64,000 bases of DNA. Source: Aralia elata. Its lineage: Eukaryota > Streptophyta > Magnoliopsida > Apiales > Araliaceae. Both the position numbers and the translations under genes were made by a program. Where the stretch lies: assembly GCA_034770075.1 (NCBI GenBank), contig CM068385.1:77802272-77866271 (forward strand). The letters are read 5' to 3'. The notes beneath the pieces are model-generated. The model saw only the letters and a list, made by a program, of their open reading frames with translations. It was not told the origin of the DNA and searched no databases. Below are positions 11,743 through 22,586 of the stretch, one piece after another; the stretch's first letter is position 1; every line of letters begins with the position of its first letter.

Positions 11743-13359
11743 ATGGCTTCTAATAGAGCGTCCAGATCTCGTGCTAGCTATTGCAATGACCTAAAAATTA
11801 ATGAACATGAAGATAATGAGATCCACGTCGATGAACCTCATGCAGAGGAGGAAACTATTCATGAGAATGCTGAAGGTAACATTTTTATGACCAAAAAAAG
11901 GTGTAAATCAGCCTAATTAATGACCAAAAATGCAATTATGACTCCATGTATCCTAATTAATTGTTTAAGCTTAGGTAAAGTACATGAGATAGGAATAATA
12001 TAATCAGTCATTATATTTAGTTGCATTCATGTAGAAGCAACTTATATTCAAATCATATTACAATGGAAAGTAGGTAAAAAAATTACTACCAACTGACCAA
12101 CAGCCACATAACCAAATCAGAAGTTGTTGTTTTTATTTACTTGATGGTATTTTAATTGGCTCATTTTCTTGGTGTAATTATTTCACATGCAGCCTAATTT
12201 TGAGGCAAGAAATGCTAACAGCTCTCTATGGGTATCTAAAATACTTATACTGTTTTGGAACTGACCAGCCCAATTCCAGATTTCATATTCTATGTTGATT
12301 CTTTCTCTCTTTTAGGTTCTCGACCTAAGAGGAAGCGTGGACCAACAATGGGAGCAAACTTATGGTCATATACCGATGCACCCAAGAAAATAATTTACGA
12401 TACAAATGGTCAACCTGTTGGGGGAGAAGCTAATAAGTTGACAACCTTTCTAGGGTGTCTTGCTCGGAATGGAGAATTTTTTCCAATAAGTACTCCAACA
12501 TGGTCCAATATGACAGAGGCTAACATAACAAGGGCTTGGGATGAAATCCAGGGTATTAATCATCACACTTTATAGAATTTGACTTTAAGCACTTTAATTT
12601 GAAGGTAAATTAATACATGTGTAAATTTGTTTGTTGTAGAAACGGTTTATCACAGATCACCCCAATGCTAAAAGAAAACTGATGGCTATCATGAACAATA
12701 GATGGAGAGATTGGAAGTCTAACTTAAAGAGTAGTAATTTTGTGTCTGGTGACCGTGCCACATCTATAGCGAATACTATCAATAATGATCGAGTAAATCC
12801 TACTCAATGGGCTGCGTTGGTTGATTATTGACTGACTGATGACGCAGAGGTTGTGTTTTTATTCTTATTTTATGTATTATAAGTTCTTAGTTATAAGTTC
12901 TTAGTTGTTGTTATATACTATTATTAATTTTTAAATGCATGCAATGCAGAAAATAGCAACAAAAAATAGTGAGAATCGGAAAAAATTATTGGTAGGGCAT
13001 ACTTTGGGGACTAAATCAATTCCGAAAAAGAAGCATGAATTGGTAATATTGATGTTATTTCAATATTTTTTGTCTTTAATCATGTTTCAGACTTATTTGT
13101 CACTTCTATGAATAGAGTACTTCCTGAATTATGTACTACTGTGTGTTTTATTTGTAGTCCCAAATAAATAATAAAGAGATGGATCGAGCCGATATGTACA
13201 TAGCGTCCCACACACGAATTGATATGTCAATTCTACCGGGAGCATCGTCGAATGTGGTATGTATTTATCGATCCTCGAATGTGATACGTATATATCTTCT
13301 ACAAAGGAAACTAGAGATGTTAATAACACTTGTTGCTCCTGACCGTTCCCTCTGTGATC

Positions 13360-13410
13360 TTATTTCAAGATGTTAATAACACTTGTTGTGTTACTAACAT
13401 CTTGAAATAA
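13360..13410. repeat. 23-bp inverted repeat (hairpin)
   Basis: TTATTTCAAGATGTTAATAA continues to CAC, followed by a 5-base loop and then the reverse complement with a single mismatch. Part of the left arm (GATGTTAATAACACTTGTTG) is also present about 55 bases upstream at 13315. It lies in an intron of the second CACTA gene and abuts a tandem repeat. Confidence 0.85.
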
Positions 13411-13550
13411 CAGCTGTATGAAATTCCCTCTAAAATTGAACTTCGGTAATTCTAGGCTGTGGTCCATTAACAGCTGTATGAAATTCCCTCTAAAATTGAA
13501 CTTCGGTAATTCTAGGCTGTGGTCCATTAACAGCTGTATGAAATTCCCTC
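13411..13550 (+). repeat. 60-bp tandem repeat, 2.3 copies
   Basis: Units begin CAGCTGTATGAAATTCCCTC at 13411, 13471 and 13531. The first two are identical over 60 bp and the third is cut after 20 bp. The array starts immediately after the hairpin at 13360-13410. Confidence 0.95.
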
Positions 13551-13876
13551 CCATATGTTCGTTAATATGTCTATGCAATGTCCTCTGCAAAAATGGTTTT
13601 TAATTGTCAATTTTTCATATTATTATTTTTATCTCTCTTTCTCATATGAAACCCCCTGACCCCAAAGTGCTTCTATGGATTTTTTTTCTTTTTTTCTAAT
13701 TGTCAAATTGAATTATGCCACTTGGTAAAAGTAGAAATGTAAGAAACAAAAGGTGTCCAACAGAAAGACAACATGCAACATTAGTTGATAACATAACTAA
13801 GTTTCTCATGCAACCCCCAACCAACCCCCAACCTCTACCAACTTGCACTTAACATTTGGATTCTTAAATCAGGACC
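13551..13876 (+). other. Intron sequence of the CACTA gene before the Gypsy insertion
   Basis: AT-rich and T-rich sequence with no coding content recognised. It ends at GGACC (13872-13876), the left flank of the Gypsy element. Confidence 0.5.
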
Positions 13877-16669
13877 TGTGACACCCCCAAATCCGGGTAC
13901 TTCATTTCCTCAGGATTTGGTGTTCACAATCCAAAAACATCACATCACATCTAACTACCCATTCAAATATAAGTGAAAATCCTTGAATAGAAATAGAAAT
14001 CTCCCATTAGAGGGTTACAACATCATTCATAAACAAATCCCAGGTCATCTAACCTTAAATAAACATCAGTGCGGAAAACATAAAATAAGTCTATTACATA
14101 ATCATCACTTTAACACATATAACAATTCTTCATCACTTGTTTGCTTTGCCTTTGCCCTTACTAGTGGACGGCTCATCATTTCTTTCAACTTTAGCTGCAA
14201 TGTTATTATGCAAGAGTGAGCAATGATTGCCCAGCAAGTATAACAACAATGACAATAATAACATGCGAAATAATCAACGGATATCGAATAATTGAAGATT
14301 TAGCTTTTGAGTCAAGAATGTAAAACAAGATTTAAAAGAACGTCTGAGGGTCTTAAGACCACGAACTATGTCCCAGATTGTCAAGTATTCCTACTTTAAA
14401 CCTTTAACAGTCGTAAGACTATATAGACCTTGCTTCTCGTACTCAGGGGGATCAGCCCTTTGTACCATGTATGTGCACAACATCTTAACGCTAACGCGTA
14501 AATAAATCCCCTATATAAGGGTTGTTCATCTCAGTTTGACATCGGAGTCCGCACCAAAGGAAGTTTGGTTTGGATTTACTTCAATAACGTTTCTAGAATT
14601 TAGAACGCTCATCAACTATGGACTAGTCCAAGCAATAAGGGTTCGCTAGTCAATCAAGATTTAAAAGGTATAATTTGAAAATCAAAACTAAATCTCACAA
14701 AAGGTACAATTGAATGAAATCTATATAATTGAAGCATTACAAAGAGAAATTAAAAACGTCTCATTGAATCCATGAAATTGAATGGAATAGAAACAATAAC
14801 TTGCTCAAGAAGTAATAGCATTATGAAGCTTGTATTCTATGATAATGAAATTTAGAAACTTGCGTAAACGTAAAAGTAAGGATAAGATACTTGCCTCGTG
14901 CGTAGGCTATAAATTTAAGACTCACGTTTCTCTAATCAACCTATTCATTCCGTTTATAAAACAGTAACAATAATTAGTTACAATATTATAAACACGTCAA
15001 AACTCATTCTCATCAAATCTCATTTCAATGGCTCAGTTGACCCGAACAATCAATGGGCTTATGCTACCACCTTTCACAGTAATTTAACATTCATTTTATA
15101 CCTTAGCCTAAGCTTTAGGTATATCTACGATATCATAATATGATCTTAAAGAAAGAAGAAAATTTTTACTCTCGTCTTTTTACTTTTTTTTTTAATTCTC
15201 GCCGGGGCGAGAAAATTCTTCACAAAAATCTCGCTGGGGCGAGGAATTGCTTCACAAAATTCTCGCCGGGGCGAGCTCTCGCCGGGGCGAGCTCTCGCCG
15301 GGGCGAGCTCTCGCCGGGGCGAGGAATTGCTTCACAAAATTCTCGCCGGGGCGAGCTCCTCGCCGGGGCGAGGGATCCCTTCACAAAATTCTCGCCGGGG
15401 CGAGAATTACGAATTCCAGTTTCTGCAGTTCGCGAAGAACGCAGAAACAGGCCAAAAATTTCCCATTTTGTTATTCGTACATCAAATTAAACATGCCCAA
15501 TTATCATATATGGTATGAAATCAAGACCCATTCTATAAACAGTGATTTTAACATCACAGATAATCTATACAACCCAATTAAAGACCAAAAATCTAACTGT
15601 TCATACTTATTATAGAGTTTTGATACAGTTAACAAAATTAATCGCAGTAAACTCGTTTCTTAACCAAATCAATCCGTTTAAGAATAATTCTTTTCGTTTT
15701 TACATGCATAAACATAAACAACTATCAATTTAATGATTAACATGTAATTCAAGCATAATTTTTCATACATATAAGTCATATTTAAACTTTGTTTCTCTGC
15801 AATTTCAGAACTTCTAATTCAAGGCATAATCTCATGAATTAATTATTCTAAATCATATATACATCATATAAAAGACGCTTATACATGCTTTCTAACATCC
15901 AATCATCATTCTATAAAAATTTAACCATATAACTTAATCTACAGAAAACTCAAACATGCATTCATGGAGAAAATTAAGAAAACATAAATTAAAGGTTAAA
16001 ATTAAGAATTACCTTTGGTTTGATGCTAGATTATGCAACTAGATGACAAGATTTCTTCTTCAATCTCAAAATTCTCACAAATTTTCTCTCCTTTTCTCTC
16101 TGTGTTTGCTAAGTTGGCTTAGAAAAATAATACCTTAATAAGAATACGTGAGATTTAAATTTGATTAGTGGTGTCAGTTAATCCCATAATGGGTTAACTG
16201 ACATCAACCCCCATTAGGGCCTCGTTTGACTAGCTCTTTATTCTTCCTTCTAGTTTATTTTAATAAATAGCTTATTACATAGTTTCATGTCACACTTTAA
16301 TCAACTAAATAATCTTAATAAAATCAAATATATAAAATAGAATAATACTACATTAAATCACATAGTCATATAAATAAAATTCTCATTTATTAATAATGAC
16401 AATTTACTAAATATCTAATTAATAATTAAATTAATTAGAAATAACATTATACTTATTTAAATAATGTATTTAATCAAATAAATTCAATTAAACACATACT
16501 TTAAATATAAAAATTCTTCACATTAATCTAATTAATGTAACACATATAATTAAATTAATCTACCACAAATTCATCGATTAATCAATTAATTCAACAATCA
16601 AATCGTCGAAAAATATTTATTCAATCAATAAATATTTAAAATAAGTTACAAAAATTCTCGTTCGTCACA
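13877..16669 (-). repeat. Gypsy LTR, left copy (3' LTR)
   Basis: This LTR of 2793 bp matches 22587-25336 throughout. It carries nine copies of a 14-bp GC-rich palindromic core (CTCGCCGGGGCGAG) at 15199-15405, compared with six in the other LTR. The array accounts for most of the 43-bp length difference. Short open frames seen through the array are repeat artefacts. Confidence 0.95.
15199..15405. repeat. GC-rich palindrome array in Gypsy LTR (nine cores)
   Basis: The core CTCGCCGGGGCGAG is self-complementary with 6-bp arms around GG. Some copies are adjacent through CT. Others are separated by a spacer GAATTGCTTCACAAAATT or a variant of it. The array is a sharp GC island inside AT-rich LTR sequence. 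Confidence 0.95.
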
Positions 16670-16780
16670 TCTTTCCCCCCTTAAAAGGATTCTGTCCCCA
16701 AAATCACGACTCAATTAACTCGTCCCGTTACATTCTCCCCCCCTTACAAAGATTCTGTTTCCAGAATCGCTACACAAGGA
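16670..16780 (-). other. Polypurine tract and duplicated tract of the Gypsy element
   Basis: Directly inside the left LTR the minus strand has a purine run with GGGGGGAAAGA (about 16670-16682). A similar module, a C run followed by CTTA...GATTCTGT, occurs again about 61 bases further in (16733-16758). The region therefore looks like a two-copy duplication of the tract and its flank. Confidence 0.75.
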
Positions 16781-19700
16781 TTAAGCAAATAACTGAGGAT
16801 AATTTCTCATCATTTGATCTTCGAGTTCCCACGTAGCTTCTTCAGCGTTGTGGTTCCTCCAGATCACCTTAACAGAAGGTATAATTTTATTTCTTAGCAC
16901 TTGCTCTTTCCTGTCAACTATTTGAACAGGCTCTTCTTCATAAGATAAATCTTTCTCAACTTGTAGGGGTTCATATTCTATGACATGCTTGTAGTCGGGC
17001 TTGTATGGTCGTAACACCGAGACATGAAAGACATTGTGGATGTGTTCCAGCGCTGGAGGTAAAGCTACCTCATAAGCGACCTCACCAACTCTTCTTAACA
17101 CTTCAAAGGGTCCAATGAACCTCGGGCTCAGTTTTCCCTTTTTACCAAAACGAATCTTCCCTTTCCAGGGAGATACTTTCAAGAATACATAGCTACCAGA
17201 GTCAAACTCTCGATCCTTACGATGTTGATCGGCGTACTTCTTCTGTCTATCCTGAGCTGCTATCAATCTTGCCCTGATCACTTTAACGATTTCTGCGGTC
17301 TGTTGTACCAGTTCTGGTCCGAGCAATTGACGTTCGCCAACTTCATCCCAGCATAATGGAGTTCCGCACTTTCTGCCGTACAACGCTTCGTAAGGCGGCA
17401 TGCCAATACTTGCGTGGTAACTGTTGTTGTAAGCAAATTCCACCAATGGTAGATGATCGTCCCAATTTCCTTTGAAGTCCATAATACAAGCTCTTAACAT
17501 ATCTTCCAATGTCTGAATCGTTCTTTCGCTCTGTCCGTCGGTCTGTGGATGATATGCTGTACTCATACATAATTGCGTTCCCATGCATTCTTGTAGTCAT
17601 TTCCAGAAGTTCGATGTGAAGCGCGGATCCCTATCTGAGACAATAGATATTGGAACTCCGTGCCTCGAAACAATCTTCTTGACATACAACTTCGCCAACT
17701 GATCTAGGTCGAATCTGATCTTGATCAGTAGAAAATGTACTGATTTCGTCAGTCGATCCATGATAACCCATACTGCGTCGAAACCTTTCTGAGTCGTCGG
17801 AAGACCTACTACGAAATCCATGGTGATGTGCTCCCATTTCCATTATGGGATTTCTAACGGTTGTAATAGCCCACTTGGTCTCTGATGTTCTGCTTTAACT
17901 TTCTGACATGTCAAACACTTGGCTACACAATCGACAACGTCTCTCTTCATATTCGGCCACCAAAAATGCTGTCGTAGATCTTGGTACATCTTCGTACTAC
18001 CCGGATGAATCGAATATCTCGAATTATGAGCCTCGCTCAAAATTTCCTCCTTAACCTCTTGTACTGGCGGAACCCAAATCCTTCCCTCGAATCTCAATAC
18101 TCCTTCATTATCCACTTTGAATTTCACTTCATCACCTCCAGATATTCTTTTCCTGATTTTCTCACATTCCTCGTCCTGCATTTGTGCTTCCTTAACCTTA
18201 TCCACCAAAGTTGAACCAATTCTCAATTGAAATAATTTTTCGTCACACTCCCCCGGATATTTCACCTCAAATTCCAATTTTGCCATTGCTGTAACTAACT
18301 CCTCCTGAGCGGTTAAACCAAATAGTTTCTCCCGTCCCTTTCTGCTTAAGGCGTCGGCCACCACATTCGCTTTACCCGGATGGTATAAAATTTCGCAGTC
18401 GTAATCCTTTATCAATTCCAACCATCTCCTCTGACGCATATTCAGATCCTTCTGTGTAAAAATATATTTCAGACTTTTGTGGTCTGTATATATTTCACAC
18501 TTCTCCCCGTAAAGATAATGCCTCCATATCTTCAAAGCAAACACCACCGCGGCCAATTCCAAATCATGGGTAGGATACCCCTTCTCATAGTCCTTTAATT
18601 GTCGTGACGCGTACGCAATGACCTTACCGTTCTGCATAAGTACACAGCCTAGTCCTTTATGCGACGCATCACTGTACACCACAAAATTTTCCGTGCTATC
18701 CGGTAGAGACAACACAGGCGCCGTACTCAACCTCTTCTTTAATTCTTGAAAACTTTCCTCACACTTCTCCGTCCAAACGAACTTCACCGTCTTTCTAGTC
18801 AAATTCGTTAACGGAGTCGCGATTTTGGAAAAATCCTGAATGAATCTCCTGTAGTAACCCGCTAATCCGAGGAAACTCCTCACTTCTGATGGCGTTCTTG
18901 GCTGATCCCAGTTAAGCACTGCTTCAACCTTTGACGGATCCACCGAAATCCCATCCTTGTCAATCACATGTCCAAGAAATTGCACTCGCTCTATCCAGAA
19001 TTCACACTTTGAAAATTTAGCGTACACCTTCTCTCTTCTTAACGCTTCCAATGTCAACTTCCAATGCTCTGCATGCTCTTCCTTGGTTTTGGAGTAAATT
19101 AGAATATCGTCAATGAATACTACTACAAACTTGTCCAAAAACGGCTTAAACACCCTATTCATTAAGTCCATGAATGCTGCAGGAGCATTCGTTAGACCAA
19201 ATGACATCACCAGAAACTCGTAGTGACCGTAACGAGTCCTGAACGCTGTCTTCGACACATCTTCCTTCCTCACCTTCAACTGATGATAACCACTCCTCAA
19301 ATCTATCTTTGAGAAATACCTAGCTCCTTTCAATTGATCAAACAAGTCATCGATTCTTGGTAACGGGTATTTATTTTTAATCGTGACCTTATTCAATTCT
19401 CTGTAATCAATGCAAAGTCGCATCGATCCGTCCTTCTTCTTAACAAACAACACCGGCGCTCCCCACGACGATACGCTCGGCTGAATATACTTCTTATCTA
19501 AAATTTCTTGTAGCTGCACCATCAATTCTTTCATCTCTACTGGGGCCATACGGTACGGAGCTTTCGATATCGGGGCAGTTCCTGGCGCCAAATCGATTAC
19601 AAACTCAACTTCTCTATCTGGCGGAAGTCCTGGCAAATCGTCTGGAAAGACGTCTACAAAGTCCCTTACGACAGGTATCTCTTCTAATTTCGGACTCTCT

Positions 19701-21316
19701 TTTTGAGTATCAACTATGTAGGCTAAGTATCCCACACAACCTTGTCTTAACAACTTCCTGGCCTGCATCATCGTCAGACAACTCGCTTGTCTAGGCGATT
19801 TGCTGCCGTAAAATACTACCTTTGACGGAGTCATAAGGTTAATACGTTTCTTCTGGCAATCAATTATCGCTCCATAATTGAATAGCCAATCCATACCCAA
19901 AATAACGTCAAATTCCCCAAGTTTGATTGGGATCAGTTCTACTGTCATCACGTTTCCCTTAATGTTCACTCTACAGTTCTTGTGTACGTACCTAACAGGA
20001 ATTACCTCCCTATTCGCAATTTCTATGTTCAAAGGGTAGTCTAACTCTTCCTTAGGCAAATCTAAGTTCTTAGCAAAGTCATCGGATATAAATGAACAAG
20101 TAGCACCCGAATCAAATAATACATAGGCATCTATATTATTGATCGGAATGATACCTGACACCACATCACGAGACTGCACGGCATCTTGCACGGTCATGTT
20201 GAAAGTCCTTGCAGTTGGTCGGTTTGCTGGTGCTGATCCGGTTATAGCCAATGTACTACCACCACTGTTTCCCTTATTTCCTCCCGATCCTGTTCCTGCT
20301 GCTGCTTTCTTGGGACAATCTCTAGCTAGATGATCCTTCGATCCACATGTGAAACAAGCGCCCTTCTTCGGATTCGGACAATTCGGAGCTATGTGGCCCT
20401 CCTGGTTGCAATTGTAGCACACCATCTTCCCCTTCAGGCAAATCCCTATGTGATTCTTCCCGCATGTAACACATGCTTCTATCTTCTTCTTCTGACCTCC
20501 CTGTTGATTTTCAGTAGATCCATTATCATTCCACTTCCTCTTCTGGTTGTTGTGACCACCACTGTTACTACCACTTGACTTATTACTCTCATTTTCACCC
20601 TTCCTCTTCTTCTGTTCTTGGTTATACTTGGTTAGGGCATCACTCCCACCTTCTACGATGATCGCCTTTTCCAATACTCCAGCAAAAGTGTTCAATTGGA
20701 ACATTGACACCTTGCTATACAACCACGGCTTCAACCCTTGTTCAAACCTCCTTGCTTTCCTCTCATCCGTGTTAACCTGGTATGGTGCAAACCTCGCTAA
20801 TTCATTGAATTTTGCCGAATATTCTGGCACTGACATCGTTCCCTGTTTAAGTTCGAGAAATTGAACCTCCATCTGATTCTGTGAACTAGTCGGAAAATAC
20901 ATCTCGAAGAACATTTCCTTAAACCGATCCCACGGTATGACACCCTCTCCTGCTCTCGTCTTATTGGCTTACCACCAGTAACTGGCTTCCGACTTTAACA
21001 TGAAAGTCGCAAAGGCAGTCTTCTGGTCATTCTCAACCCTAGCGACATCGAAAACTTTCTCCATTTCCATTATCCAGGTTTGGGCTTCTATCGGATTCAT
21101 CGCTCCTTTAAACTCAGGGGGACCAACGGCCTTAAAGTCCTTAAAGGTCGTAACGTGAGATTGCGGTTGATTGGCAAAAGCTCCAGTCAAAAGATTCACT
21201 AGTTGCTGAACTGGGTTAACATCAGGTGGATTATTGTTATTGTTGTTAGTGGACCCCTCAGGGGGTGGTTGTTGACGGGGTCGTCCAGCTCTTCTTGGCG
21301 GCATAATTCTGTTCAA
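16781..21316 (-). pseudogene. Gypsy gag-pol polyprotein, one frame with three stop codons
   Basis: This is a single minus-strand frame starting at the Met at 21316 (or at MPPRRAGRPRQ, four codons later). Gag contains CCHC knuckles (CYNCNQEGHIAPNC and CFTCGSKDHLARDC). The protease has VLFDSGATCSFIS. Reverse transcriptase has the FIDD form of the YxDD box (FVVVFIDDILIYS). RNase H has VYSDASHKGLG. Integrase has an HHCC zinc region and the two Asp-containing strands, and the C-terminus ends in a chromodomain-like EEATWELED. Three in-frame stops interrupt it: 20969-20971 (in gag), 17843-17845 (before the integrase core) and 17597-17599 (inside the core). No frameshift was found, which fits a young insertion. 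It normally makes virus-like particles and copies the element through RNA. Confidence 0.93.
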
Positions 21317-21584
21317 GAATATGCGCTTATTAGGTCATCACTCAATTTCTTAAGTGCTCAACATTTAACTAAAACAATTCAGGTTAACATTTAACATATA
21401 ACATCTTCAAATAAAACTGATATTTCATTAATTCAAAGGTCTTAAACATGAAAAGATAGCATCACTGCTATTTACATCAACTATCCTAAGATCAAACAAT
21501 CTTTAGGATTAAACAGTCATATTCCATTGTGTATAATCATGCTGGAATTTACATCATAAAACATCATAAATATTTACACATAAT

Positions 21585-22353
21585 TCAAAAACTTCTCCTA
21601 TCATGGCCTACTAAGGCGTCGAACTGCCTGTCTACGTTCTTCCTCCATGATACGGCACATCGTCCTGCGATCCAACATGTACCATGGTAATTCCTCGAAC
21701 TGAATCGGATAGTGGAAAACTCGATCCTGGGCCCTATCAATCGCTGTCTGAAATGTGTGGTCAGTCTCCTCAATCTTAGCCCGCTTTGCCCGTTCACCTT
21801 CTTCGGAAATCTATGCACGTCGGGCGTTACGCATCCAAGCATCCTCTGCTCTAGCACGTTCTGCAGATTCCTCACTCAAATCATCCTTTAACTTCTGAAT
21901 CTCTAGTTTCATCTTTTCATTCTCAGCTAGCAAGTCTTCTTTTTGACTCTCTGACTGAACTAACTTCCATTCTACATCTCCCAGACGTATATCTAGGTCC
22001 TCAATTTCCTCATCCTTTTGCTCTAGAACAGCCTGACGCTCAGCCACCTATCCCTCTAACTCCTCCACTCGATCCTGCAACTCTATGTTGCGATCATACA
22101 CCTGCTCAAACATCTGAAAACCTATGGAAGATAGTGGTATCTCCTCAGGGTCTTCTTCCTCCTCCTCAACCTCCTCAGGATCCTCCTCGGGGTCTGACTC
22201 AGGCTCATGCTCCTGACCCTCAACCGTGATCAATGGAGATGGCTCTCTATGCACCAACTGCTCCCTGATAACATGAATAAAGCGGGGCTCCTCCTCTCCA
22301 GCCACTCGGGGCACAATCTCCCTAGGCTGACTGGATCCTCCAATATCCGACAT
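21585..22353 (-). pseudogene. Extra open reading frame upstream of Gypsy gag
   Basis: A minus-strand frame of about 256 codons lies between the primer site and gag. It is interrupted by two in-frame TAG codons (22048-22050 and 21808-21810) with the same frame maintained across both. Residues 1-80 are acidic and rich in Glu/Pro (EEVEEEEEDPEEIPL). Residues 85-180 are a strong heptad-like coiled coil (LEQKDEEIEDLDIRLGDVEW). The C-terminal third is basic and Arg-rich. I do not recognise the product. Its length, single frame and layout suggest that it was once translated, perhaps as a structural or RNA-binding accessory to Gag. Confidence 0.6.
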
Positions 22354-22570
22354 CCTGACAACAAAGTTTAAGTTTTAATTAATACTCGGTACTAATCGCA
22401 GCACATAGGTTGTTAACACATAAGCACATAGCACATAAGGTCTTTTATTATCTTTAATGAATTTCCTTAATTCATTCCCTAGAACTCGATGAGAGTTTAT
22501 CACCACTATATTTTCTGACTCTTAAAAGGCTACTACCCTAAGGTTTTCCCACCTAAGGTTCATAACCTAC

Positions 22571-22583
22571 GGCTTTGATACCA
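22571..22583 (-). other. Gypsy primer-binding site, tRNA-iMet type
   Basis: The minus strand reads TGGTATCAAAGCC three bases inside the right LTR, which on that strand ends GGTGTCACA. This resembles the initiator-Met tRNA primer used by most plant chromoviruses and shows that the right LTR is the 5' LTR. Confidence 0.85.
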
Positions 22584-22586
22584 ACC

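Noticed and set aside
13411..13550. CRISPR-like array
   Set aside because: The units are contiguous 60-bp tandem copies without unique spacers, in a plant genome.
15140..15615. Overlapping Arg/Gly-rich open frames of 63-122 codons
   Set aside because: They run through the GC-rich palindrome array in the LTR. The equivalent frames in the other LTR change length with the array, so they are not genes.
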